Shown piece by piece: positions 49,230 through 56,865 of a stretch of DNA of 58,564 nucleotides. The notes beneath the pieces are model-generated. The model did not search any database, was not told where the DNA came from, and was given only the letters and a program-made list of their open reading frames with translations. Location of the stretch: assembly GCA_946886405.1 (NCBI GenBank), contig CAMPIO010000012.1:1-58564 (forward strand). Direction: 5' to 3'. Each line of letters opens with the position of its first letter. Position 1 is the stretch's first letter. Made by a program: the position numbers and the translations under genes. This DNA comes from an uncultured Pseudoxanthomonas sp. Its GTDB lineage: Bacteria; Pseudomonadota; Gammaproteobacteria; Xanthomonadales; Xanthomonadaceae.

Positions 49230-50399
49230 ATGTTTAATTCGACGCGATTCGCCTTGGCCAGGAAAAGGCGCGGCATGAAGAAGCGGGAACTTGCCGTACG
49301 AATAGGTGTTACAGAGAGGTCGGTATCAGGATACGAGAGCGGCGATCAGGAACCTGAGGCTGCGACTTTGAAGAGAATTTCAGAAGCGCTTCGGTTCCCC
49401 GAAGCGTTCTTCTTTGGTGATGACCCTGAAGTGCCGACTCCAGACGTAGCGAGTTTTCGCTCTCTGTCCAAAATGACGTCGGCACAACGTGACTCTGCGC
49501 TTGGTGCGGGTGCTGTTGCCTTGCTTTTGAGTCAGTGGATCGAAGATAGATTTGATCTTCCCGAACCGGACGTTCCAGACTTTGGTCGCGAACGCTCATC
49601 CCCGTTGGGGATACAGCTTGATTCGTGCTCTCGAGAGAGTGAAGAGTACCCTGAGTCGTCCGCCTCGCAAGACCCCGAAGCAGCGGCCGAGATGCTGCGT
49701 GCGCATTGGGGGATAGGGGAATTACCCGTAAAGAACATGATTGCCCTTCTTGAATCGAAGGGAGTTAGGGTTTTCTCCCTTGCTATCGATGCGAAGGAAG
49801 TCGACGCATTCTCTATGTGGAGCGGTGGGCGACCGTACGTTTTTCTTAACACCTTTAAATCGGCTGAGCACTGCAGGTTTGATGCGGCTCACGAGTTGGG
49901 TCACCTTGTGCTTCATCAGCATGCTCAGCCGCAGGGACCCGATCTTGAGAGAGAGGCTAACGCATTCGCATCAGCTTTTCTTATGCCGCGTGCGAGTGTG
50001 CTGGCAATGGCCCCTAAGGCTGCAAGCTTGCCGAGTCTGATTAAGCACAAGAAGCAGTGGGCTGTTTCGGTGGCCGCACTGAATTATCGACTTCACTCCT
50101 TGGGATTGACGTCCGATTGGACCTATCGCACGTTATGTATTCAGATCGCACAGGAAGGCTATCGGAAATCTGAGCCAGAGCCTGTCATGCATGAAAAGTC
50201 AGTTGTGTTGGAGAAGGTTTTCGCGGCGTTACGTGATGAGGGCATGACCAAGGCCTCTGTGGCCGATCAACTTGCAATTTCTCCGGAAGAAATCAATGAG
50301 CTGACGTTTGGACTCATGTTGAATGCGATGCGAGGTGGAGGAACTGGTGAGCGTACTGGCAGGGTCGCGCGGCCTAATTTGAGGCTTGTGAAAGGCTGA
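49230..50399 (+). CDS. XRE helix-turn-helix fused to ImmA/IrrE metallopeptidase
   Basis: 389 residues. N-terminal XRE domain (KRGMKKRELAVRIGVTERSV, residues ~11-30) followed by a linker and a DUF955 domain with zinc site DAAHELGHLVLHQHA near residue 219 and a downstream acidic ligand in EREANAFASAF. Such proteins cut a repressor or antitoxin in response to a signal. A further helical domain fills residues ~300-389. Base composition is island-like. Confidence 0.85.
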   Translation: MFNSTRFALARKRRGMKKRELAVRIGVTERSVSGYESGDQEPEAATLKRISEALRFPEAFFFGDDPEVPTPDVASFRSLSKMTSAQRDSALGAGAVALLLSQWIEDRFDLPEPDVPDFGRERSSPLGIQLDSCSRESEEYPESSASQDPEAAAEMLRAHWGIGELPVKNMIALLESKGVRVFSLAIDAKEVDAFSMWSGGRPYVFLNTFKSAEHCRFDAAHELGHLVLHQHAQPQGPDLEREANAFASAFLMPRASVLAMAPKAASLPSLIKHKKQWAVSVAALNYRLHSLGLTSDWTYRTLCIQIAQEGYRKSEPEPVMHEKSVVLEKVFAALRDEGMTKASVADQLAISPEEINELTFGLMLNAMRGGGTGERTGRVARPNLRLVKG

Positions 50400-50417
50400 T
50401 GATCCGAAGATGCCGAC

Positions 50418-50882
50418 ATGGAGGTTAAGGATTCTAAGCTCAGGTCGATCTGGCAGAAGGCTAATCCTCCAGTTGCTTTTAGGCGTGCCACATCCAACCC
50501 ACTGCTTGTCCGACTGCCATATTCGCCAGTCAACTTCACGTGGTTGAGGGGAGAGAAGCGGCATAAACCGAAATGGAACGAGCAATACAAGTGCTGGGAG
50601 GTTCCAGTCGCTTGGTTTGACTCCCTTGTGGCGCGAATGCTCGACAAGTACGGCGCGGCATACGTAATCCAGCGGTATCAGGAGCAGCAAAAATGTGCTC
50701 CTGCCTGCTGGAGTGCTAAAGGTCTGCATTGCGAGTGCTCATGCATGGGAGCCAATCACGGATCAGGCAATCCAGGAGGGCGTTGGCACGAGGTGTCCGA
50801 AACGTTCGCGTTCGAGTGGGGGGCGCGCAAATACTCTTGCCGACTACTCCGTATTGCCGCTCCGCCTCCGGTGCGCTTATGA
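50418..50882 (+). CDS. Hypothetical protein with cysteine-rich C-terminal motif
   Basis: 154 residues. PKWNEQYKCWEVPVAWFDSL in the middle resembles a small nucleic-acid-associated fold; CAPACWSAKGLHCECSCMGANHG near residues 92-114 (listed for its C/H pattern C-x3-C-x7-C-x-C-x-C-x4-H) could bind a metal. The start is 18 bp after the ImmA/IrrE stop. Function is unknown. Confidence 0.6.
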   Translation: MEVKDSKLRSIWQKANPPVAFRRATSNPLLVRLPYSPVNFTWLRGEKRHKPKWNEQYKCWEVPVAWFDSLVARMLDKYGAAYVIQRYQEQQKCAPACWSAKGLHCECSCMGANHGSGNPGGRWHEVSETFAFEWGARKYSCRLLRIAAPPPVRL

Positions 50883-51090
50883 GCACTTCCTGGGCTATCT
50901 CTTGTGCAGTCCCAGGTGCTGAAGTTGGCTTATTCTCAGTTTGAGGTGCTTTGGCCGCTAACGCCTGTAGGCTAGACGCTTTGCACAATCGTGCTTCTGT
51001 TGAAAATCGAGTGTTCGGGTGGTGTCGAATCTCACTCGTTGCGACGTGGTCTGAGCACGCTACACCGAGACCCATAGTTGGGGGAGGAGT

Positions 51091-51675
51091 ATGGAGTTCC
51101 GTATTTGGTCGGCAGTTCTCCTTTTCTTGGGGTCCTATCTGCCATTGGCAGTGATTCTTTTGGTGCAGGATATCGATGAGCAGTATTGGGGGGCTTCCGT
51201 TTGTGGGTGGAATAAGAATCTAAACTGCCAGTTCCAAGTATTAGAGAATCCGCTGCTCGCCATTGGCGGCGTGGTCGCAACGTTCCTAGCCCTCCTGCTG
51301 GCTATTCGCACTTTGCGAGCAGTCCGACTCAAGCATCGCACGCATGTTCAAGAGGTAAAGTCGATACCCAACGATCTCATAAACTACGTGTTTCCTTATG
51401 TGGTCTCGTTCATGGGGCTGAGCTATGGGGACCCTCAGAAGTTGGCAGGCTTCTTGGTCTTCTTATGCGGGCTATTCGTTATTACGTTTCGATCCGGTCA
51501 AATCCTCATGAATCCGATGCTCATGGTGTTGGGCTGGAAGCTTTATGAGGTAAAAATGGCCGTAGGTCAGCAAGGAGCTATCCGCATAGTGCGGGTTTTA
51601 AAGAAAGGCAAGTTATTGCCCGGAATCCAGCTGGCGGAGGAAGTACAGGATGTTTATCTGATGGGGGATCCATGA
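51091..51675 (+). CDS. kwaA: Kiwa defence protein KwaA (membrane subunit)
   Basis: 194 residues with four hydrophobic segments (about 7-27, 54-74, 96-116, 120-140) and a basic C-terminal end. The pattern and coupling to a DUF4868 protein match KwaA of the two-gene Kiwa anti-phage system, in which it is the membrane sensor. The ATG at 51091 follows GGGAGGAG. It overlaps kwaB by ATGA. Confidence 0.8.
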   Translation: MEFRIWSAVLLFLGSYLPLAVILLVQDIDEQYWGASVCGWNKNLNCQFQVLENPLLAIGGVVATFLALLLAIRTLRAVRLKHRTHVQEVKSIPNDLINYVFPYVVSFMGLSYGDPQKLAGFLVFLCGLFVITFRSGQILMNPMLMVLGWKLYEVKMAVGQQGAIRIVRVLKKGKLLPGIQLAEEVQDVYLMGDP

Positions 51676-52592
51676 CACAGCAGGCTTTGCAGGCGCTCTC
51701 GGATTTCGACATGGATGGCGCCAGTGTTCACCTTTGGGTATTCAAGCGAAGTACTACGCAAGCCAAGTTCACGGCGAGCTACGTGAGAACTGATGAGAAT
51801 TTGGAGGCTGCACTACGTAGCTTCGCGTTCGCTGAGCGCGAGAGGATTACTGAGTGGATTCCATATGGGCATCTTGCCCAGCCAACCGAGAATGGCTGCT
51901 TGTCTGTTTCGGCAAATGAGACAGACTTCGCTGCGCTGCAGGCGTTGGTCGACCGACCAGAGGTGGACCATGCTGTGAATGAGCTGGATAAGTTGAAAGG
52001 CGCAGCTGGATACTTAGTCAAATTCGTAAGTGATGGAACGACGCTGTATGCGCTACGCAGGTCCCCCACGACGTGGAGGCCTGTCTATAAGAAGAAAGGC
52101 GTAGTCAACACCATTTTTAAGAATGGTGAGCTGGCGGCTGTCGAGGGCGTCGATTTTACGATCGAGCCTGGATTCGACTTGTTTGCATTGGGAGGCGCTC
52201 TGCTCGTCGCAAACAAGCGAGGGTTCGAGTCTATGATGAGATATAGGGCAGGCTATGTTGGGGCTTTTGAGGAGCTTAGAGCCGACCCGAACTTTGTAGG
52301 CTTGTTCACGGATCTTGCCCCTCTTATTGAGCACGTTGGGCAGAATGGAACTCACTTGCGAAGAATGGCGGTCATTCAAGACAAGAGCCTGTTCTTGGAC
52401 CCCGCGTACCTTGCCGCGTTAAGAGCAGTTTGCGCCAAGTACCCGTGGGGAGTGCAGTTCGATGCATCAGGACTCATCGTGCCTACGTTGGAAACTGCGC
52501 CAGTCATCATGAAGCTACTTTTGGATCAGCGTCTCGTAAGCGAAATAACGCAGATCATGTATGACGTGCCAGACGGGGTCCGGGTCAACTGA
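51672..52592 (+). CDS. kwaB: Kiwa defence protein KwaB (DUF4868)
   Basis: 306 residues recognisable as DUF4868: RSFAFAERERITEWIPYG, LKGAAGYLVKFVSDGTTLYA, VDFTIEPGFDLFALGGALLV and YRAGYVGAFEELRADP. In Kiwa, KwaB binds DNA and works with KwaA to stop phage late gene expression or replication. Complete, with no disruption. A bidirectional terminator follows 92 bp downstream. Confidence 0.85.
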   Translation: MTQQALQALSDFDMDGASVHLWVFKRSTTQAKFTASYVRTDENLEAALRSFAFAERERITEWIPYGHLAQPTENGCLSVSANETDFAALQALVDRPEVDHAVNELDKLKGAAGYLVKFVSDGTTLYALRRSPTTWRPVYKKKGVVNTIFKNGELAAVEGVDFTIEPGFDLFALGGALLVANKRGFESMMRYRAGYVGAFEELRADPNFVGLFTDLAPLIEHVGQNGTHLRRMAVIQDKSLFLDPAYLAALRAVCAKYPWGVQFDASGLIVPTLETAPVIMKLLLDQRLVSEITQIMYDVPDGVRVN

Positions 52593-52683
52593 TGCCGGAA
52601 GCTACTGTCCGTTGCTGGGTCCATTCCCATAAGCCACTCTGAAGCCGGCACCCCCGCTCCCGTAAGCCCAAATCACGCCCAAC

Positions 52684-52710
52684 AAAAAACCCGCCATGGG
52701 CGGGTTTTTT
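52684..52710. terminator. Bidirectional intrinsic terminator
   Basis: A perfect 12-bp stem (AAAAAACCCGCC and complement) with loop ATG. The A-run on the left and T-run on the right allow termination from both strands: kwaB on the plus strand and tRNA-Met on the minus strand. Confidence 0.9.
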
Positions 52711-52737
52711 ACAACGCGTTGAATTTCAAAGAAATTC

Positions 52738-52814
52738 TGGTGGCTATGGGTGGACTCGAACCACCGACCCCAGCATTATGAGTGCTGTGCTCTAACCGGC
52801 TGAGCTACATAGCC
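52738..52814 (-). tRNA. tRNA-Met (anticodon CAU), elongator type
   Basis: 77 bases including encoded CCA. Acceptor GGCTATG pairs with CATAGCC; the anticodon arm reads CAGCACTCATAATGCTG with CAT at the centre; the T arm has GGTTCGAGTCC. The lack of a C1-A72 mismatch fits the elongator rather than the initiator. tRNA-Ile2 also has a CAT anticodon, but the body matches elongator Met. Confidence 0.93.
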
Positions 52815-52827
52815 GCGTGAACCGCGT

Positions 52828-52856
52828 ATTCTTCATTTCGACCCCACGCCTGTCAA
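52828..52856 (-). promoter_or_regulatory. tRNA-Met promoter
   Basis: TTGACA (52856-52851) and AAGAAT (52833-52828) with 17 bp between, 13 bp before the tRNA 5' end. Confidence 0.75.
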
Positions 52857-52930
52857 GCCGGCGCGGCGTGCTTGTCGCTTGCGGCGGGGCGTGGCAGAGT
52901 CGGTGACAGTAGATTTCAGGAGTCCGCATC

Positions 52931-53527
52931 GTGATCGATCCGGACGGCTACCGACCCAATGTCGGCATCGTGTTGATGCGGCCGGATGGCCGGGTGTTCT
53001 GGGCGCGACGCGTGCGCCGGGATGGCTGGCAGTTTCCGCAAGGCGGCATGAATACGGACGAGACCCCGGTCGAGGCCATGTACCGCGAGTTGCGCGAAGA
53101 AACCGGCCTGATGCCCGAACATGTCGAAGTTCTGGGTGTCACGCCCGGGTGGCTGCGCTATCGTCTTCCGCCACGCGCCATCCGGCGTAATGAGCGGCAG
53201 GTCTGCATCGGCCAGAAGCAGGTATGGTTCCTGCTGCGTCTGGTCGGTGACGAAGCCCACCTGCGCCTGGACCTTACCGAGAGTCCCGAGTTCGACCACT
53301 GGCGCTGGGTGGATTTCTGGTACCCGCTGGAGCATGTGGTGATCTTCAAGCGCCGGGTCTATGCCAGTGCGCTGGAACATTTGGCGACCTTCGCCCGCAT
53401 CGTGGCGGGGCCGCAGGCCATACCGCCCCAGTTGCCGGTCCACAGGCTGGTGGATGCGGGACGACGGCGCGGCCGTGACCGGCCCGCACGTAAACGGGGC
53501 GGTACCGGCGAGCCCGTCAAGAATTGA
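52931..53527 (+). CDS. rppH: RNA pyrophosphohydrolase RppH
   Basis: 198 residues from GTG 52931 after AGGAG. The Nudix box is [23 protein letters not shown] (G-x5-E-x7-REUxEExGU, residues ~38-60). RppH removes pyrophosphate from mRNA 5' ends and starts decay. The basic C-terminal tail of ~35 residues is longer than in E. coli. The stop overlaps a Fur-type box. Confidence 0.93.
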   Translation: MIDPDGYRPNVGIVLMRPDGRVFWARRVRRDGWQFPQGGMNTDETPVEAMYRELREETGLMPEHVEVLGVTPGWLRYRLPPRAIRRNERQVCIGQKQVWFLLRLVGDEAHLRLDLTESPEFDHWRWVDFWYPLEHVVIFKRRVYASALEHLATFARIVAGPQAIPPQLPVHRLVDAGRRRGRDRPARKRGGTGEPVKN

Positions 53528-53539
53528 CAATCATTCTCA
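53525..53539. promoter_or_regulatory. Fur-box-like site upstream of bfd
   Basis: TGACAAT-C-ATTCTCA, a 7-1-7 inverted repeat with one mismatch, 56 bp before bfd. It fits iron-dependent repression of bfd, as known in other proteobacteria. Confidence 0.65.
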
Positions 53540-53594
53540 TTCGGGGTGGAATAGCACCGGGCCGTCCCGCGCCCGCCGCACCGCCACCGCTACC

Positions 53595-53807
53595 GTGTAC
53601 GTCTGCATCTGCAACGGCGTGACCGACCGCCAGATCCGTGAAGCCGCCAGTGCCGGCTGCTCCACGTTGGCCGAGCTGACCATGCGGACCGGCGCCGGCG
53701 CCAACTGCGGCAGCTGCCTGGACATGGCGATGGACGTGCTGCAGGCAGCCCAGCCCGCACCGCGCGAGACCTTGTTCCCGATCATCGGTCTGTCGCACGC
53801 CGCCTGA
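53595..53807 (+). CDS. bfd: Bacterioferritin-associated ferredoxin Bfd
   Basis: 70 residues from GTG 53595. The four 2Fe-2S ligands are in VCICNGVTD and ANCGSCLDM (CxC...CxxC). Bfd reduces the ferric core of bacterioferritin to release iron. It sits 114 bp before bfr and behind a Fur-type site. Upstream in-frame sequence is open, but GTG gives the normal family start VYVCICNG. Confidence 0.9.
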   Translation: MYVCICNGVTDRQIREAASAGCSTLAELTMRTGAGANCGSCLDMAMDVLQAAQPAPRETLFPIIGLSHAA

Positions 53808-53921
53808 CCCGCACGCCACGCCGCAACGTGGCGCTTCCACCGAATGATCACGATTCGCGTTCCGTCACGCGCTGAGCGCGCGGGCTAACCTTTGCCGTCC
53901 TTCCGCCCACGGAGCATGGCC

Positions 53922-54398
53922 ATGAAAGGCGACGCCAAGGTCATCGAATACCTCAACAAGGCGCTCTACAACGAGCTGACCGCGATCAACCAGTACTTCC
54001 TGCACGCCAAGATGCTGAAGAACTGGGGCTTCAAGGAACTCGCCGAACACGAGTACAAAGAGTCCATCGACGAGATGAAACATGCCGACAAGCTGTCGGA
54101 GCGCATCCTGTTCCTCGATGGCCTGCCGAACTTCCAGGCGCTGGGGAAACTGCGCATCGGCGAGACCCCGCGTGAAATCCTCGAATGCGATCTGGCGCTG
54201 GAGCAGGAAGCGCTGCCGGTGCTGCGCGAAGCGATCGCATATTGCGAATCCGTCGCCGACTACGTCAGCCGGCAGTTGTTCGCCACCATCCTCGATTCCG
54301 AGGAAGAGCACATCGACTGGCTGGAAACGCAACTGTCGGTCATCGACCGTATCGGTGAACCGAACTATCTGTTGACCAAACTCGAAGGCGACGACTGA
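53922..54398 (+). CDS. bfr: Bacterioferritin
   Basis: 158 residues from ATG 53922, 7 bp after ACGGAG (ATG 53916 is too close to it). Ferroxidase ligands E18, E51 and H54 ([12 protein letters not shown]), E94 and E127/H130 (SEEEHIDW) are present, and methionine in the MKHADKL region is near the haem site. It stores iron as a 24-mer. Its end overlaps the convergent kinase gene by 34 bases. Confidence 0.95.
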   Translation: MKGDAKVIEYLNKALYNELTAINQYFLHAKMLKNWGFKELAEHEYKESIDEMKHADKLSERILFLDGLPNFQALGKLRIGETPREILECDLALEQEALPVLREAIAYCESVADYVSRQLFATILDSEEEHIDWLETQLSVIDRIGEPNYLLTKLEGDD

Positions 54399-56863
54399 CC
54401 CATCGTGGCCGCGGGGGGCTGCTGGAGCAGCGGCCGGCCCAGCTGTTGCGCCGCATAGCCTTGCAGGGCCATGCGCGCGCGCGCGTACTCGGCGATCACC
54501 AGTGCCACGGCGACAGCCGGGCGCTCCAGCTTGCGGGCGCGAGCGCCCAGTTCCACCCGCTTGGCGGCGGCCGACAAAGCCATGGCGCCGACGTTCGCAC
54601 TGGACGATTTGAGCGTGTGCGCCGCATCGCGCATCGCATCCAGGTCCGGTACGGCGGCGGCCTTTTCCAGCGTGCCGATCAGGCGGGGGGCGTCTTCCAG
54701 GAAGATGGTGATGATGCGCGTGGTCTCGTCGCCCGCGATCTCGCGCAGTTCCTCCAGCATGGTCTGGTCCAGTACCGGGAAACTGGGCGAGGGCGCGCGG
54801 GCGGTCGCCACGGCGGGCGTCGGTATCGCAGGTTCTGCCGGAGTGACGAGCGCGGCATTGCGGAGCACGAAATTCATGCGGTCCGGCAGCCAGCGGTGCA
54901 GGCAGCTTTCCAGCTGGTCGCGCGACACCGGCTTGGCGAGATAGTCGTCCATGCCGGCGTCCAGGCAGCGCTGGCGGTCACCGGCCATGGCATTGGCGGT
55001 CATCGCCACGATGGGCAGGCGACCGCCGTCGGCCCGTTGCGACTCCAGCTCACGCCAGCGTCGCGTCGCGGCATAGCCATCGAGCACCGGCATCTGGCAA
55101 TCCATCAGGATCAGGTCGAAGTGCTCGACCTGCATGCGCTTCAGCGCGATGTCGCCGTTGGCCGCGGTCTCGCACTTGAATCCGAGGGCGGACAGCAGTT
55201 TCTGCGCCACCAACAGGTTGACCGGATTGTCTTCGACCAGCAGCAGGCGAGGCTCGGTCCGCATCGCACTGACGACCGCCGGTTCGGGCTGCGCGGCTGC
55301 AGGCTCTTCAACCGGCGTTGCGGCGGCGGGCGTCGGCACGTCTTCTGCGGCGATGGCGGCGGGTGACGCATCTGCCGGCAGCGTCGCGATGTCGGCAAGC
55401 TCCGGGAAAATGCCTTCCAGCGCGTCGTTGGCAGGCTCCTGTTCCGGTGCCGCGCCCGTAAGGGCCGCGCGCAGGTCGGCGTCCGGAGATTGTCGCGACA
55501 ACAGCGTGCTGCGCGGATGGAGTTCCGCAGGCACGGTCTCGTCGCCGTACAGCCACACCAGCCGAAGGGCATCGGGCGAGGGGCGGCGCGTGATGGTCCG
55601 GTGCAGCGCCAGTGCGGTGCTGCGGATGCCGCCGATGTCCGCCAGCACCGCCAGGTAATCCTGCTGCCCCTGCTCGCCGACCAGGCGCAGGCGATCAAGT
55701 GCCTCTTGCGTGGTCTCGACCGCCACTGGCTGCATGCCCCAGTTGGTCGCCAGCAGCGTGAGGCGTTGGCGCAACCGGGCATCGGGCGACACGATCAGCA
55801 CGCGGCCATGGTCCAGCGCGCCGTTGTCGCGCTGGCGCAGGTCGCCGATGACCTTCATCAGCGGCACTTCGAACCAGAAGGTGGAGCCGCGCCCCACTTC
55901 CGACACCACATCGATGCGGCCGCCCATCAGATCGACGATGCGCCGGCAGATCGCCAGCCCCAACCCGGTGCCGCCGTACAGGCGCGTCGTGGAGGCGTCG
56001 GCCTGGCTGAAAGAATGGAACAGGCGATGGCGTGCATCTTCTTCGATGCCGATGCCGGTATCGCGCACTTCGAAGCGAAGCAGATGTTGCGCGGCGGTCT
56101 CGCCAAGCCGGCGCACCACCAGCGTGACCGTGCCGCGCTCGGTGAACTTGATCGCATTGCCCACCAGGTTCGTCAGCACCTGACGCAGGCGGACCGGGTC
56201 GCCGCGCACGGGCAGGCGCACGGCAGGGTCCAGTTGCAGGTTCAGGCGCAGGCCCTTGTTCTCCGCCGGGCGGAACATCAACTGCAGCACGCCATCCAGC
56301 AGTTCGCGCAGGTTGAAGCCGGTGATCTCCAGGTCGAGCTTGTTGGCCTCGAGCTTGGAGTAGTCGAGGATGTCGTCGACGATGCGCAGCAACTGGTGCG
56401 ACGACGCCGTCGCGGTGCTGAGCATCTCGCGCTGGTCGGCCGCCAGCGGTGCCCGCGACAGCATTTCCAGCATCGGCACGATGCCGTTGAGCGGCGTGCG
56501 GATTTCATGGCTCATCGTGGCCAGGAACTCGCCCTTCGCCATCGCGGCGGATTCGGCGGCCTGCTTGGCGCGCATGAGTTCCTGTTCGAGGCGATCATGG
56601 CGCTGCAGGTCACGCTGCAGTCCATCGCGTTCCGATTCGGCCATCGCTGCGCGTGCCTGCACGCCGGTATGGCGGTGCGCCTCGCTGCGTGCACGCAGGG
56701 CGGCAGCGAGGGCAGCGACCAGGCCAGCGGCGGCGATGCCGGACGCCAGCGGCAACCAGGGGCCGGCCACGCCCGCCCAATGCAGGCCAAGCGACATCAC
56801 CGACGCAGCGGCAAACGCCACGGTCGCCCAGGGCATCACCGGCGTGCGACCGGTCGTGGGCAT
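54365..56863 (-). CDS. Hybrid sensor histidine kinase with receiver and HPt domains
   Basis: 832 residues from ATG 56863. Two membrane helices (about 10-55), a coiled coil (60-110), HisKA with [16 protein letters not shown] (H near 121), ATPase with [22 protein letters not shown] and GGTGLGLAI, a degenerate receiver-like stretch near 390-500, a full receiver with [23 protein letters not shown] and a K in DYLAKPVS, and a C-terminal HPt with [13 protein letters not shown]. It starts 2 bp after the REC-GGDEF-EAL gene, so both form one signalling unit. Confidence 0.9.
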   Translation of the reverse strand: MPTTGRTPVMPWATVAFAAASVMSLGLHWAGVAGPWLPLASGIAAAGLVAALAAALRARSEAHRHTGVQARAAMAESERDGLQRDLQRHDRLEQELMRAKQAAESAAMAKGEFLATMSHEIRTPLNGIVPMLEMLSRAPLAADQREMLSTATASSHQLLRIVDDILDYSKLEANKLDLEITGFNLRELLDGVLQLMFRPAENKGLRLNLQLDPAVRLPVRGDPVRLRQVLTNLVGNAIKFTERGTVTLVVRRLGETAAQHLLRFEVRDTGIGIEEDARHRLFHSFSQADASTTRLYGGTGLGLAICRRIVDLMGGRIDVVSEVGRGSTFWFEVPLMKVIGDLRQRDNGALDHGRVLIVSPDARLRQRLTLLATNWGMQPVAVETTQEALDRLRLVGEQGQQDYLAVLADIGGIRSTALALHRTITRRPSPDALRLVWLYGDETVPAELHPRSTLLSRQSPDADLRAALTGAAPEQEPANDALEGIFPELADIATLPADASPAAIAAEDVPTPAAATPVEEPAAAQPEPAVVSAMRTEPRLLLVEDNPVNLLVAQKLLSALGFKCETAANGDIALKRMQVEHFDLILMDCQMPVLDGYAATRRWRELESQRADGGRLPIVAMTANAMAGDRQRCLDAGMDDYLAKPVSRDQLESCLHRWLPDRMNFVLRNAALVTPAEPAIPTPAVATARAPSPSFPVLDQTMLEELREIAGDETTRIITIFLEDAPRLIGTLEKAAAVPDLDAMRDAAHTLKSSSANVGAMALSAAAKRVELGARARKLERPAVAVALVIAEYARARMALQGYAAQQLGRPLLQQPPAATMGQSSPSSLVNR

Positions 56864-56865
56864 CG

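Larger units (their letters stand above)
48156..52737. mobile_element. Degraded genomic island next to tRNA-Met carrying Kiwa
   Basis: Bounded by the integrase remnant and the 3' end of tRNA-Met. Base composition is visibly AT-richer than the flanks from about 48,470 to 52,600, and codon use changes. Five intact genes lie inside. A second copy of the tRNA 3' end near the integrase remnant was not found, so the exact left border is not defined. Confidence 0.7.
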
